Assembly: GCF_014656295.1 (NCBI RefSeq)
Contig: NZ_BNCD01000007.1
Span: 186,001 to 250,000, forward strand
DNA from: Streptomyces sulfonofaciens
GTDB lineage: Bacteria; Actinomycetota; Actinomycetes; Streptomycetales; Streptomycetaceae
Reading direction: 5' to 3'
DNA: 64,000 nucleotides
Positions 25,648-34,225 of this stretch are shown piece by piece. How positions within the stretch are numbered: position 1 is the first letter of the stretch; each line of letters starts with the position of its first letter. The notes below the pieces were generated by a model. The model was not told the DNA's origin. It ran no database searches and saw only the letters and a list, made by a program, of their open reading frames with translations. A program made the position numbers and the translations under genes.

Positions 25648-26490
25648 ATGGTGCAGATCAAGACCCCGGAGCAGATCGCCAAGATGCGCGAGGCGGGGCT
25701 GGTGGTGGCCGCCGTCCACGAGGCGACCAGGGCGGCCGCGGTGCCGGGAGCCACCACCAAGGACCTGGACGACATCGCCCGCAAGGTGCTCGCCGAGCAC
25801 GGCGCCACCTCGAACTTCCTGGGGTACGGCGGCTTCCCCGCCACCATCTGCACCTCGGTCAACGAGGTCGTGGTGCACGGCATCCCGCGGCCCGACGTGG
25901 TCCTCAAGGACGGCGACATCATCTCCGTGGACGCCGGCGCCGTGGTCGACGGCTGGCACGGCGACGCCGCGTACACCGTGTTCGTCGGCAGTGGTCACGC
26001 ACCGGAGCTGGTCGAGCTGTCCCGGGTGACGGAGGAGTCCATGTGGGCGGGGCTCGCCGCGGTCAGGAACGGCAACCGCCTCGTCGACGTCTCCCGTGCC
26101 ATCGAGACCTACATCCGCCGCCAGCCCAAGCCCGGCGGCGGCAAGTACGGCATCATCGAGGACTACGGCGGCCACGGCATCGGCACCGAGATGCACATGG
26201 AGCCCCACCTGCTGAACTACGTGGAGCGCAGGCGCGGCCGCGGTCCGCGGCTGGTGCCCGGCTTCTGCCTGGCCATCGAGCCCATGGTGAGCCTCGGCAC
26301 ACCGCGCACCCGGGTGCTCGACGACGACTGGACGGTCGTCACCACCGACGGCACCTGGTCCTCCCACTGGGAGCACACGATCGCCCTCACCGAGGAGGGC
26401 CCCCTGGTGCTGACGGCACCCGACGGCGGCAGGGCGAAGCTCGCGGAGTACGGGGTCACCACCGCACCCGACCCCCACCCGGGGTCCTGA
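25648..26490 (+). CDS. map: Methionine aminopeptidase
   Basis: A 280-residue type I MetAP that removes initiator Met at the ribosome. ATG 25648 (MVQIKTPEQIAKMREAGLVV) is chosen over upstream in-frame codons in the GC-rich gap. Metal ligands are visible in VDAGAVVDGWHGDAAYTV (two Asp), GGHGIGTEMHMEPH (His), and two Glu in AIEPMV and SHWEHTIALT. It lacks the long SH3-binding N-terminal extension. Confidence 0.96.
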   Translation: MVQIKTPEQIAKMREAGLVVAAVHEATRAAAVPGATTKDLDDIARKVLAEHGATSNFLGYGGFPATICTSVNEVVVHGIPRPDVVLKDGDIISVDAGAVVDGWHGDAAYTVFVGSGHAPELVELSRVTEESMWAGLAAVRNGNRLVDVSRAIETYIRRQPKPGGGKYGIIEDYGGHGIGTEMHMEPHLLNYVERRRGRGPRLVPGFCLAIEPMVSLGTPRTRVLDDDWTVVTTDGTWSSHWEHTIALTEEGPLVLTAPDGGRAKLAEYGVTTAPDPHPGS

Positions 26491-26590
26491 GGGCCGGTTC
26501 CGGTCGTCCCGGGGAGCAGGGCGCAGCCCCTTGCATAACGATCTTCGCCACCGGGAAGCCATGGCAGTACGCTTCGCCGTGCAGGGGCGA

Positions 26591-26620
26591 TTCGTCTTTC
26601 CGGGTGCACTGACGTAGACT
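26591..26620 (+). promoter_or_regulatory. Candidate infA promoter
   Basis: TTCGTC (26591-26596), 18-nt spacer, TAGACT (26615-26620). Good -10, weak -35. It would leave a leader of about 140 nt before infA. Confidence 0.35.
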
Positions 26621-26767
26621 GACTCGTCGGCTCTCGTGCACCCGCCCATCAGCATGCGCTTTGGCAGTGGTCTCCTTGCGTCCTGTGAGTTCAGTGGACC
26701 CGCTGTGATCGGCTGGGCAGCGGGATCACTGGGAGTCGGCTCAGGTAGTCGATTCGAAGGGCGAAGC

Positions 26768-26989
26768 GTGGCCAAGAAGCAAGGTGCCATCGAGATCGAG
26801 GGCACTGTCGTCGAGTCTCTTCCGAACGCGATGTTCAAGGTCGAGCTCCAGAACGGCCACCAGGTCCTGGCACACATCAGCGGCAAGATGCGTATGCACT
26901 ACATCCGCATCCTCCCTGACGACCGGGTCGTGGTGGAGCTGTCTCCGTACGACCTCACCCGTGGCCGGATCGTCTACCGATACAAGTAG
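26768..26989 (+). CDS. infA: Translation initiation factor IF-1
   Basis: A 73-residue S1/OB-fold factor that blocks the A site during initiation. GTG start at 26768 (AKKQGAIEIEGTVVESLPNAMFKVEL) behind GAAGGGCGAAG. HISGKMRMHYIRILPDDRVVVELSPYDL is diagnostic. 56 nt before rpmJ. Confidence 0.98.
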   Translation: MAKKQGAIEIEGTVVESLPNAMFKVELQNGHQVLAHISGKMRMHYIRILPDDRVVVELSPYDLTRGRIVYRYK

Positions 26990-27045
26990 ATCTTGCGGGG
27001 CCCCGCTCCCGAGGGGTCCGCACTGACCCGGAGAACCTCAATCCC

Positions 27046-27159
27046 ATGAAGGTCAAGCCGAGCGTCAAGAAGATCTGCGACAAGTGCAGGGTGATCCGCC
27101 GTCACGGCCGGGTCATGGTCATCTGCGACAACCCGCGCCACAAGCAGCGCCAGGGCTGA
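27046..27159 (+). CDS. rpmJ: 50S ribosomal protein L36
   Basis: A 37-residue protein: MKVKPSVKKICDKCRVIRR then HGRVMVICDNPRHKQRQG. It has the zinc-binding pattern C-x2-C-x12-C-x4-H of the zinc-containing L36 form. ATG 27046; lies between infA and rpsM as usual. Confidence 0.97.
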   Translation: MKVKPSVKKICDKCRVIRRHGRVMVICDNPRHKQRQG

Positions 27160-27421
27160 CGCAGGACCGCACCCTCTGCACCCGCAGACTCCGCGCGACG
27201 CAAGCACGACACGTACATACGCAGGGCCCGGATCTTCCCCTCGGGGCACCTCCCACGCCGGTACGGCGGTGGGGGAGCCCCCAGGGAGTGGGAAGCACAG
27301 AAGATCCGACACCCCCGGTCGGAGGCCGGGGACCCATTCCGTACCGCACTTTCCCCTCCGGGGGGCCGGCGGTTGGGAGCGGCACTGCGGAAGACCTCCG
27401 ACTACCAACTGGAGCCATTGA

Positions 27422-27802
27422 ATGGCACGCGTTTCCGGTGTGGACATCCCGCGCGAAAAGCGCGTGGAGGTCGCCCTCACCTATGTGTTCGGCATCGGCC
27501 GGACCCTCGCCCAGCAGACGCTGGCAGCCACCGGTGTGAACCCCGACACCCGCGTCCGCGACCTGTCCGAGGAGGACCTGGTCAGGATCCGCGAGTACGT
27601 GGACGCCAACCTCAAGACCGAGGGTGACCTCCGCCGCGAGGTCGCGGCCGACATCCGCCGCAAGGTGGAGATCGGGTGCTACCAGGGCCTGCGCCACCGC
27701 CGTGGCCTGCCCGTGCACGGCCAGCGCACCAGCACCAACGCCCGCACCCGCAAGGGCCCGCGTCGCGCCATCGCCGGCAAGAAGAAGCCGGGCAAGAAGT
27801 AG
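27422..27802 (+). CDS. rpsM: 30S ribosomal protein S13
   Basis: A 126-residue S13 of the 30S head that contacts P-site tRNA and forms bridge B1. ARVSGVDIPREKRVEVALTYVFGIGRTLAQ start; GLRHRRGLPVHGQRTSTNARTRKGPRR tail. The 262-nt gap from rpmJ holds GC-rich inverted repeats and no gene. Confidence 0.98.
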   Translation: MARVSGVDIPREKRVEVALTYVFGIGRTLAQQTLAATGVNPDTRVRDLSEEDLVRIREYVDANLKTEGDLRREVAADIRRKVEIGCYQGLRHRRGLPVHGQRTSTNARTRKGPRRAIAGKKKPGKK

Positions 27803-27862
27803 TCCTCAGCGGTCGATCGACAGCGGACGCTGCAGGACCGACCACCTCCACGGGAGAAACAG

Positions 27863-28267
27863 ATGCCTCCGAAGGGCCGTCAGGGCGCTGCCAAGAAGGT
27901 ACGCCGCAAGGAAAAGAAGAACGTCGCTCACGGGCACGCCCACATCAAGAGCACGTTCAACAACACCATCGTCTCGATCACCGACCCGACCGGCAACGTG
28001 ATCTCCTGGGCCTCGGCCGGCCACGTCGGCTTCAAGGGCTCGCGCAAGTCGACCCCGTTCGCCGCGCAGATGGCCGCCGAGTCGGCCGCGCGCCGCGCGC
28101 AGGAGCACGGCATGCGCAAGGTGGACGTCTTCGTCAAGGGCCCGGGCTCGGGCCGTGAGACCGCCATCCGCTCGCTGCAGGCGACCGGCCTCGAGGTGGG
28201 CTCCATCCAGGACGTGACGCCCACCCCGCACAACGGCTGCCGCCCGCCCAAGCGCCGCCGCGTCTGA
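27863..28267 (+). CDS. rpsK: 30S ribosomal protein S11
   Basis: A 134-residue S11 of the platform. Basic N-terminus, then HGHAHIKSTFNNTIVSITDPTGNVISW and DVTPTPHNGCRPPKRRRV. A hairpin of 14 bp follows before rpoA. Confidence 0.98.
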   Translation: MPPKGRQGAAKKVRRKEKKNVAHGHAHIKSTFNNTIVSITDPTGNVISWASAGHVGFKGSRKSTPFAAQMAAESAARRAQEHGMRKVDVFVKGPGSGRETAIRSLQATGLEVGSIQDVTPTPHNGCRPPKRRRV

Positions 28268-28294
28268 TCGCTGCGGCCCCCCGGCGGGGGCCGG

Positions 28295-28334
28295 GTACGG
28301 GTGGTACGCCGCGTTCGGGCCGTACCACCCGTAC
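28295..28334 (+). terminator. Hairpin between rpsK and rpoA
   Basis: Perfect 14-bp stem, GTACGGGTGGTACG (28295-28308) with its complement (28321-28334), followed by TCTTGT. It may cut or lower read-through into rpoA, separating S13/S11 from polymerase alpha. Confidence 0.7.
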
Positions 28335-28417
28335 TCTTGTAGTACGCCGCGTCTTCCCGCGCGGTCCGTCGGACGTCAAATAGCGGGCGTCCACGAAGCG
28401 AAGGATCTGATCCACAC

Positions 28418-29440
28418 ATGCTGATCGCTCAGCGCCCCTCGTTGACCGAAGAGGTCGTCGACGAGTTCCGCTCCCGGTTCGTGATCGAGCCGCTGGAGCC
28501 GGGCTTCGGCTACACCCTCGGCAACTCCCTGCGCCGTACGCTCCTGTCCTCGATCCCGGGTGCGGCGATCACGTCCATCCGCATCGACGGCGTCCTGCAC
28601 GAGTTCACCACCGTGCCGGGCGTCAAGGAGGACGTGACCGACCTCATCCTCAACATCAAGCAACTGGTCGTCTCCAGCGAGCACGACGAGCCCGTGGTCA
28701 TGTACCTGCGCAAGCAGGGTCCGGGCCTGGTCACCGCCGCCGACATCGCGCCGCCCGCGGGTGTCGAGGTGCACAACCCCGACCTGGTCCTCGCCACGCT
28801 GAACGGCAAGGGCAAGCTGGAGATGGAGCTGACCGTCGAGCGCGGTCGCGGCTACGTCTCCGCCGTGCAGAACAAGCAGGTCGGCCAGGAGATCGGCCGG
28901 ATCCCGGTCGACTCGATCTACTCGCCGGTGCTCAAGGTCACGTACAAGGTCGAGGCGACCCGTGTCGAGCAGCGCACCGACTTCGACAAGCTGATCGTCG
29001 ACGTCGAGACCAAGCAGGCCATGCGGCCGAGGGACGCCATGGCGTCCGCCGGCAAGACCCTGGTCGAGCTCTTCGGGCTGGCCCGTGAGCTCAACATCGA
29101 CCAGGAGGGCATCGACATGGGTCCGTCGCCGACGGACGCGGCCCTCGCGGCCGACCTGGCGCTGCCGATCGAGGAGCTGGAGCTCACGGTCCGGTCGTAC
29201 AACTGCCTCAACCGCGAGGGCATCCACTCCGTGGGTGAGCTGGTGGCGCGCTCCGAGGCGGACCTGCTCGACATCCGCAACTTCGGTGCGAAGTCGATCG
29301 ACGAGGTCAAGGCGAAGCTCGCGGGCATGGGCCTGGCCCTCAAGGACAGCCCGCCCGGATTCGACCCGACCGCCGCGGCGGACGCCTTCGGCGCCGACGA
29401 CGACGCGGATGCCGGGTTCGTCGAGACCGAGCAGTACTGA
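28418..29440 (+). CDS. rpoA: RNA polymerase alpha subunit
   Basis: A 340-residue subunit. The N-terminal domain (1-230) drives assembly: GYTLGNSLRRTLLSSIPGAAIT is the dimerisation helix. The C-terminal domain (about 250-320), which binds UP elements and activators, includes NCLNREGIHSVGELVARSEADLLDIRNFGAKSIDEV. Acidic tail follows. 212 nt before rplQ. Confidence 0.98.
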   Translation: MLIAQRPSLTEEVVDEFRSRFVIEPLEPGFGYTLGNSLRRTLLSSIPGAAITSIRIDGVLHEFTTVPGVKEDVTDLILNIKQLVVSSEHDEPVVMYLRKQGPGLVTAADIAPPAGVEVHNPDLVLATLNGKGKLEMELTVERGRGYVSAVQNKQVGQEIGRIPVDSIYSPVLKVTYKVEATRVEQRTDFDKLIVDVETKQAMRPRDAMASAGKTLVELFGLARELNIDQEGIDMGPSPTDAALAADLALPIEELELTVRSYNCLNREGIHSVGELVARSEADLLDIRNFGAKSIDEVKAKLAGMGLALKDSPPGFDPTAAADAFGADDDADAGFVETEQY

Positions 29441-29652
29441 GCCGACCGGGGCCTCGGCCCCACAGGAGCGAGACGTCGACCGGGCGGTGCAGCCGCCCGG
29501 ACCCGGCGGACGGTTCCTGCTGCGGGCCCGCTGCGGCTGGTCGCGCAGCTCCCCGCGCCTCATGGGGCGCGGGGTCTCCGACGGGCGCCCGCCCGCTCGG
29601 ATACTGACCCCGGTACCTGACACGGCCGGGGCAGACACCTAGGAGAATGACG

Positions 29653-30183
29653 ATGCCGAAGCCCACCAAGGGTGCCCGTCTGGGCGGCAGCGCCGCGCAC
29701 GAGCGGCTGATCCTGTCGAACCTCGCCAGGTCGCTCTTCGAGCACGGCCGGATCACCACGACCCAGGCGAAGGCCCGTCGTCTGCGGCCGTACGCCGAGC
29801 GTCTGATCACCAAGGCGAAGAAGGGCGACCTTCACAACCGCCGCCAGGTGCTTCAGGTGATCACCGACAAGAGCGTCGTGCACACGCTCTTCACGGAGAT
29901 CGGCCCGCGCTACGAGAACCGCCCGGGTGGCTACACCCGGATCACCAAGATCGGCAACCGCCGGGGCGACAACGCTCCGATGGCGGTCATCGAGCTGGTG
30001 GAGGCGCTGACCGTGGCGCAGCAGGCCACCGGCGAGGCCGAGGCGGCCACCCAGCGCGCGGTCAAGGAGGACGCCCTGAAGAAGGCCGAGGCGCCCGCCG
30101 AGACCGAGGCCAGGACGGAGGCTCCGGCCGAGCAGGCCGAGGGTTCCTCGGACGCCGAGGGCACGACCTCGTCCCAGGACTGA
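29653..30183 (+). CDS. rplQ: 50S ribosomal protein L17
   Basis: A 176-residue L17 at the tunnel exit. ATG 29653 (MPKPTKGARLGGSAAHERLIL) is chosen since AGGAG at 29641 sits 7 nt before it but only 1 nt before ATG 29647. The conserved part ends near 118; the rest is an Ala/Glu-rich tail, as in other streptomycetes. Confidence 0.95.
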   Translation: MPKPTKGARLGGSAAHERLILSNLARSLFEHGRITTTQAKARRLRPYAERLITKAKKGDLHNRRQVLQVITDKSVVHTLFTEIGPRYENRPGGYTRITKIGNRRGDNAPMAVIELVEALTVAQQATGEAEAATQRAVKEDALKKAEAPAETEARTEAPAEQAEGSSDAEGTTSSQD

Positions 30184-30207
30184 GACGCGGTTTTCCTTGC
30201 CGAGTGA

Positions 30208-30236
30208 GCGGGTCCGCCCCTGCGGGGCGGGCCCGC
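30208..30236 (+). terminator. Terminator after rplQ
   Basis: 13-bp stem with one G-T pair, GCGGGTCCGCCCC-TGC-GGGGCGGGCCCGC, followed by TTCC, 24 nt after the rplQ stop. Confidence 0.8.
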
Positions 30237-30352
30237 TTCCGCGTGCGGTGGGTGCGGCGGTCCGCCGCCGGTGAGTGCGGGATCCGGCCGTGGCCGCACC
30301 CGCCGCCGCTGACGGCGGGAGGAGGGCCACGGCCTGTGCGAAGGGGTATCGG

Positions 30353-31210
30353 GTGAGTGACGACGTAGTGGCCGACGGTATGGTCCGGGTCCGGCTGGAC
30401 CTGGCCTACGACGGGGCCGGGTTCCACGGCTGGGCCAGGCAGGGGGAGCGCAGGACCGTCCAGCAGGAGGTCGAGGAGGCGCTGCGGATCGTGCTGCGGT
30501 CCGCGGTGCGCCCCGAGCTGACGGTGGCCGGGCGTACCGACGCGGGCGTGCACGCGCGCGGGCAGGTGGCACATGTCGACCTGCCGGCCGAGCTGTGGGC
30601 CGAGCACCGGCAGAAGCTGGTGAAACGGCTGGCGGGACGGCTGCCCAAGGACATCCGGGTGTGGGCGGTCGCAAGGGCCCCCGAGGGCTTCAACGCCCGG
30701 TTCTCGGCGCTCTGGCGCCGGTACGCCTACCGGGTCACGGACCATCCGTCCGGTGTCGACCCGCTGCTGCGCAGCCATGTGCTCTGGCACGACTGGCCGC
30801 TCGACGTGGACGCCATGAACGAGGCGGCGGGGCAGTTGCTCGGGGAGCACGACTTCGCCGCGTACTGCAAGAAGCGCGAGGGTGCCACCACCATCCGCAC
30901 CCTCCAGCGGCTCTCGCTGGAGCGCGGCGCGGACGGCGTCATCACGGCGACGGTGCGGGCGGACGCCTTCTGCCACAACATGGTGCGCTCGCTGATCGGC
31001 GCGCTGCTGTTCGTCGGGGACGGGCACCGGCCGCCCGAGTGGCCGCGGCGGGTGCTGGCGGCCGGGGTGCGGGACTCCGCGGTGCACGTGGTGCGGCCGC
31101 ACGGGCTCACGCTGGAGGAGGTCGGCTACCCGGCCGACGAACTGATCGCGGCACGCAACCGCGAGAGCCGCAGGAAGCGCACCGCGCCGGGGGCGGCGGC
31201 CTGCTGCTGA
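30353..31210 (+). CDS. truA: tRNA pseudouridine(38-40) synthase TruA
   Basis: A 285-residue enzyme that makes pseudouridine 38-40 in the anticodon arm. GTG at 30353 (SDDVVADGMVRVRLDLAYDGAGFHGWARQ) is chosen over an in-frame upstream start in the GC-rich gap. The catalytic Asp lies in AGRTDAGVHARGQVAHVDL. FCHNMVRSLIGALLFVGDG is the typical C-terminal block. Confidence 0.95.
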   Translation: MSDDVVADGMVRVRLDLAYDGAGFHGWARQGERRTVQQEVEEALRIVLRSAVRPELTVAGRTDAGVHARGQVAHVDLPAELWAEHRQKLVKRLAGRLPKDIRVWAVARAPEGFNARFSALWRRYAYRVTDHPSGVDPLLRSHVLWHDWPLDVDAMNEAAGQLLGEHDFAAYCKKREGATTIRTLQRLSLERGADGVITATVRADAFCHNMVRSLIGALLFVGDGHRPPEWPRRVLAAGVRDSAVHVVRPHGLTLEEVGYPADELIAARNRESRRKRTAPGAAACC

Positions 31211-31394
31211 GCGCCCGGTGCGCCCCGGCCCGGCCGGTCGGGACTCCCGGGGCCGCTTCCCGGGCCGGCGGGGGGCCGGGCGCCGACGGGCGAGCGGGGG
31301 CGGCCCGGGTCCGGGGCCCCGGGTCCGTGAGCGGTCGGGGCGGGGCAGCCGAGGTGCGGGAGCGGCCCGGCGGCGACTCCGGCGACTCCGTTGG

Positions 31395-32336
31395 CTACTG
31401 GCCGTTCGCCGCCGCGGATGCCTGGGCCTCGCCCCGGTGGATGATCTGCCGGAAGGTGTACTCGGCGAGGTCGTCGCCGGCCGCGAAGACCGCGGTGTCC
31501 TTCTTGGTGACGTCGTTGCCGCTGGTGAAGCCGGCGATGGTGAAGTAGGCGTAGCGACCGTAGGAGTTCGAGGTGGAGCGGCAGACCGCCGTGGTGCAGA
31601 AGGCGGGGGCGCCGGAGCCGGAGAGCGAGACGACATTGCCCTTGTCGGTCTGCTGCGCCGCCTTGGTGGCCTGGGCCTCGACGTCGAACACGGCGACGCC
31701 GACGGTGACCGCGACGCCGCCCCCGGCGGTGTAGGTGGCGCGGATGACGCGGGTGCAGTGGTTGCCGTCGAGGGCGGGGCCGAGGTCGCCGTGTGCGGCG
31801 GAGCCGCAGCTCGGGGTGCTCCGGGTGGGGCCCTTCGTGTAGACGTGGTCACCCATGGTGATCTTCGCGGCCGGGAAGAGCGTGTCGGCGCCGAGCGGGG
31901 CCGTGTCCTTCTTGGCGCTGGAGACGTAGTCCTTGGGGTCGGGCGGCGGCGGGGGAGTGGTGGCGGCGAAGGAGGGGCCGGGCCGGGTGGTGTCGCTGGG
32001 GATGTCGGCGGTGGCGGGGAGCTGGTCGGAGGGCTTGTCCGACGCCTTGTCACCGCCGTTCGCGGAGACCACGGCAATGGCCACGACCGCTCCTATGGCG
32101 ACGGTGGCGAGCGCGCCGGCACCGATCATCAGCCACTTGCGGCGCCGGGCCCGGGACTCGGACGCGTCGGCGAGCGCTGCCCAGTCGGGCGTCCGCGATC
32201 CAGGGCCCCACTCGGGCGCCCCCGGCTGCTGGGGGCCGGTGCCCCAGTCCGGCTGCCGGGGGTTCGACCCCCACTCGGGCGGCTGTGAACCAGATCCCCC
32301 GGGACCCCACTGCGGTCCCCCCTGCCCAAAGCTCAT
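31395..32336 (-). CDS. Membrane-anchored hypothetical protein
   Basis: A 313-residue protein with a Pro/Gly/Trp-rich cytoplasmic N-terminus (1-60, repeats of PEWG/PDWG), RARRRK, and one membrane segment at about 68-91. The outside part (from 92) has a Pro-rich linker and a folded domain beginning near KDYVSSAKKDTAPLGADT with two Cys pairs likely (CGSAAHGDLG...HCTRV and CTTAVCRS). I do not recognise the domain. Same order (truA, this, rplM) is usual in streptomycetes. Divergent from rplM. Confidence 0.85.
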   Translation of the reverse strand: MSFGQGGPQWGPGGSGSQPPEWGSNPRQPDWGTGPQQPGAPEWGPGSRTPDWAALADASESRARRRKWLMIGAGALATVAIGAVVAIAVVSANGGDKASDKPSDQLPATADIPSDTTRPGPSFAATTPPPPPDPKDYVSSAKKDTAPLGADTLFPAAKITMGDHVYTKGPTRSTPSCGSAAHGDLGPALDGNHCTRVIRATYTAGGGVAVTVGVAVFDVEAQATKAAQQTDKGNVVSLSGSGAPAFCTTAVCRSTSNSYGRYAYFTIAGFTSGNDVTKKDTAVFAAGDDLAEYTFRQIIHRGEAQASAAANGQ

Positions 32337-32663
32337 GGGCGCATCTTAGACGGGGATGTGCGCTGTGCTACCGGACGGTTGCGGTGCCTGCGGCCTCTTC
32401 CCGGCCCCGTTCGTGGCCCCGGCTGCGGCGTCGGCCCCGGCCCCGGCTGCGGTGCCGGCTGTCCGCGGCGTCGGTCCCGGCCCGGTCCGCGGTGCCGGCC
32501 GTCCGCGGTGCCGGTCCGCCCGGCGGCTGCGGGGTGCCGGGCGTGCCGTTCGCCGGGGCCGTGCGTCCGCGGCCGTGTGCCTCCGGTACACGTGGTGTCC
32601 GTGCGGGCACCACGCGTACCCGGGTGCGGTGGGACCGGTCCGGCCGGGGGTGCCGGGGGCGTT
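32337..32663. other. GC-rich intergenic stretch before rplM promoter
   Basis: No gene seen. 32395-32530 is low complexity (repeated GGCCCCGGCTGCGG and GTCCGCGGTGCCGG-like units), open in many frames without ribosome sites. Confidence 0.5.
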
Positions 32664-32693
32664 TTGACCCGCACGGGTACGCACGGGTATTCT
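32664..32693 (+). promoter_or_regulatory. rplM-rpsI promoter with tandem GCACGGGTA repeat
   Basis: TTGACC (32664-32669), 18-nt spacer, TATTCT (32688-32693), a strong housekeeping match. The spacer and -10 contain two perfect GCACGGGTA copies (32671-32679 and 32681-32689) at 10-nt period. The leader to rplM is about 207 nt. Confidence 0.75.
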
Positions 32694-32906
32694 GCGAGTT
32701 CGTTGTGTGTATTGGTCTTCTCAGTCTCACGTGAGGGGCCCTTACACCGGTCCACCGGGCCGATGACCAGCGGCAGGCATCCGGTTTGCGTCGACCGAGG
32801 TGCTGCCAGGGCTGTCGTGATCGTCCGTGGTGGCCTTGTCAGGACCCGTCCCCAGCCCCACCGGGGCAGGGTGACCCCATCACTGAAGAAGCGAAGGCTA
32901 CGAACC

Positions 32907-33350
32907 GTGCGTACGTACAGCCCCAAGCCCGGCGATGTGACGCGCCAGTGGCATGTCATCGATGCCCGGGACGTCGTTCTGGGCCGCCTGGCCACCACCG
33001 CCGCCAGCCTCCTGCGGGGCAAGCACAAGCCGATCTACGCGCCCCATGTCGACACCGGTGACTTCGTCATCATCATCAACGCCGACAAGGTGCACCTCTC
33101 CGGCAACAAGCGGACCCAGAAGATGGCGTACCGCCACTCGGGCTACCCGGGTGGTCTGCGCTCCGTCCGCTATGACGAGCTGCTTGCCAAGAGCCCTGAG
33201 AAGGCCGTGGAGAAGGCCGTCAAGGGCATGCTCCCCAAGAACACCCTGGGCCGTCAGATGCTCTCGAAGCTGAAGGTCTACTCGGGTGACCAGCACCCGC
33301 ACGGCGCCCAGCAGCCGGTGCCGTTCGAGATCACCCAGGTCGCGCAGTAA
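32907..33350 (+). CDS. rplM: 50S ribosomal protein L13
   Basis: A 147-residue L13, an early 50S assembly protein. GTG at 32907 (RTYSPKPGDVTRQWHVIDARDVVLGRLAT); the frame is open upstream without coding signal. HSGYPGGLRSVRYDELLAKSPEKAVEKAVKGMLPKNTLG is diagnostic. 41 nt before rpsI. Confidence 0.97.
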   Translation: MRTYSPKPGDVTRQWHVIDARDVVLGRLATTAASLLRGKHKPIYAPHVDTGDFVIIINADKVHLSGNKRTQKMAYRHSGYPGGLRSVRYDELLAKSPEKAVEKAVKGMLPKNTLGRQMLSKLKVYSGDQHPHGAQQPVPFEITQVAQ

Positions 33351-33391
33351 GTCCGGCCACCCCCTAAGACGAAGAGAATCTGAGGAGCATC

Positions 33392-33904
33392 GTGGCCGAG
33401 ACCACTGCCGAGCAGCCGCTCGAAGAGACCGACGTCGAGTCGTACACGACCGAGTCCGAGGTCCCCGTCGAGGGCGAGTACACCACCGAGTCCCTGGCGT
33501 CCCGGTTCGGCGAGCCCCAGCCCGCCGCGGGCCTGGGCCGCAGGAAGAACGCGATCGCCCGTGTCCGGATCGTTCCGGGCTCCGGTCGCTGGAAGATCAA
33601 TGGCCGCACCCTTGAGGACTACTTCCCGAACAAGGTGCACCAGCAGGAAGTCAACGAGCCCTTCAAGGTCCTGGAGCTCGAGGGCCGCTACGACGTCATC
33701 GCCCGGATCGCGGGTGGCGGCGTCTCGGGTCAGGCCGGCGCGCTGCGCCTCGGAGTGGCCCGTGCGCTGAACGAGGCCGACGTGGACAACAACCGCGGAG
33801 CCCTGAAGAAGGCCGGCTTCCTGCGCCGCGACGACCGCGCGGTGGAGCGGAAGAAGGCCGGTCTGAAGAAGGCCCGCAAGGCGCCGCAGTACAGCAAGCG
33901 CTGA
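33392..33904 (+). CDS. rpsI: 30S ribosomal protein S9
   Basis: A 170-residue S9, whose C-terminal Arg reaches P-site tRNA. Residues 1-45 are an acidic actinobacterial extension; the core starts GLGRRKNAIARVRIVPGSG, with AGGGVSGQAGALRLGVARAL, and ends RKAPQYSKR. GTG start behind GAGGAG. Confidence 0.97.
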   Translation: MAETTAEQPLEETDVESYTTESEVPVEGEYTTESLASRFGEPQPAAGLGRRKNAIARVRIVPGSGRWKINGRTLEDYFPNKVHQQEVNEPFKVLELEGRYDVIARIAGGGVSGQAGALRLGVARALNEADVDNNRGALKKAGFLRRDDRAVERKKAGLKKARKAPQYSKR

Positions 33905-34030
33905 CCCCGGCCGTCCGGGCCCCCTGATACCGCGTCAGGGCGCCCGGGCAGCCCCCGCAGGGGTGCTTCAGTTGCGCCCCGTGTGGTGCGTACGACACCT
34001 TCCGTGCCCCGCGGGCACGCAGGGACACCC

Positions 34031-34065
34031 ACGCCCCGGCGGCACGCTCCGTGCCACCGGGGCGT
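34031..34065 (+). terminator. Terminator after rpsI
   Basis: Stem of 9 + 6 bp with one mismatch: ACGCCCCGG-C-GGCACG paired to CGTGCC-A-CCGGGGCGT, 3-nt loop, then TCGTGT. Confidence 0.75.
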
Positions 34066-34106
34066 TCGTGTATCTGCGGCCTCCGGCGTATAACGGCATA
34101 AGATTT

Positions 34107-34142
34107 TCAGAAGCTTCCCGAGCCGATCACGTCAGAAGCTTC
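34107..34142 (+). promoter_or_regulatory. Duplicated TCAGAAGCTTC palindrome before glmM
   Basis: TCAGAAGCTTC at 34107-34117 and again at 34132-34142, 25 nt apart, each holding the palindrome GAAGCTTC. They lie just after possible -10 elements TATAAC (34089) and TAAGAT (34099) and 84 nt before the glmM start. Position suggests a repressor site; binding protein unknown. Confidence 0.5.
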
Positions 34143-34225
34143 TGTGACCGCTTCGGCCTCTTCGTGGGCTGGGAGAACCTCCCGGGCCCGCGGAGCGCCG
34201 GGGAAGAGAGTTCGGAGGACAACCA

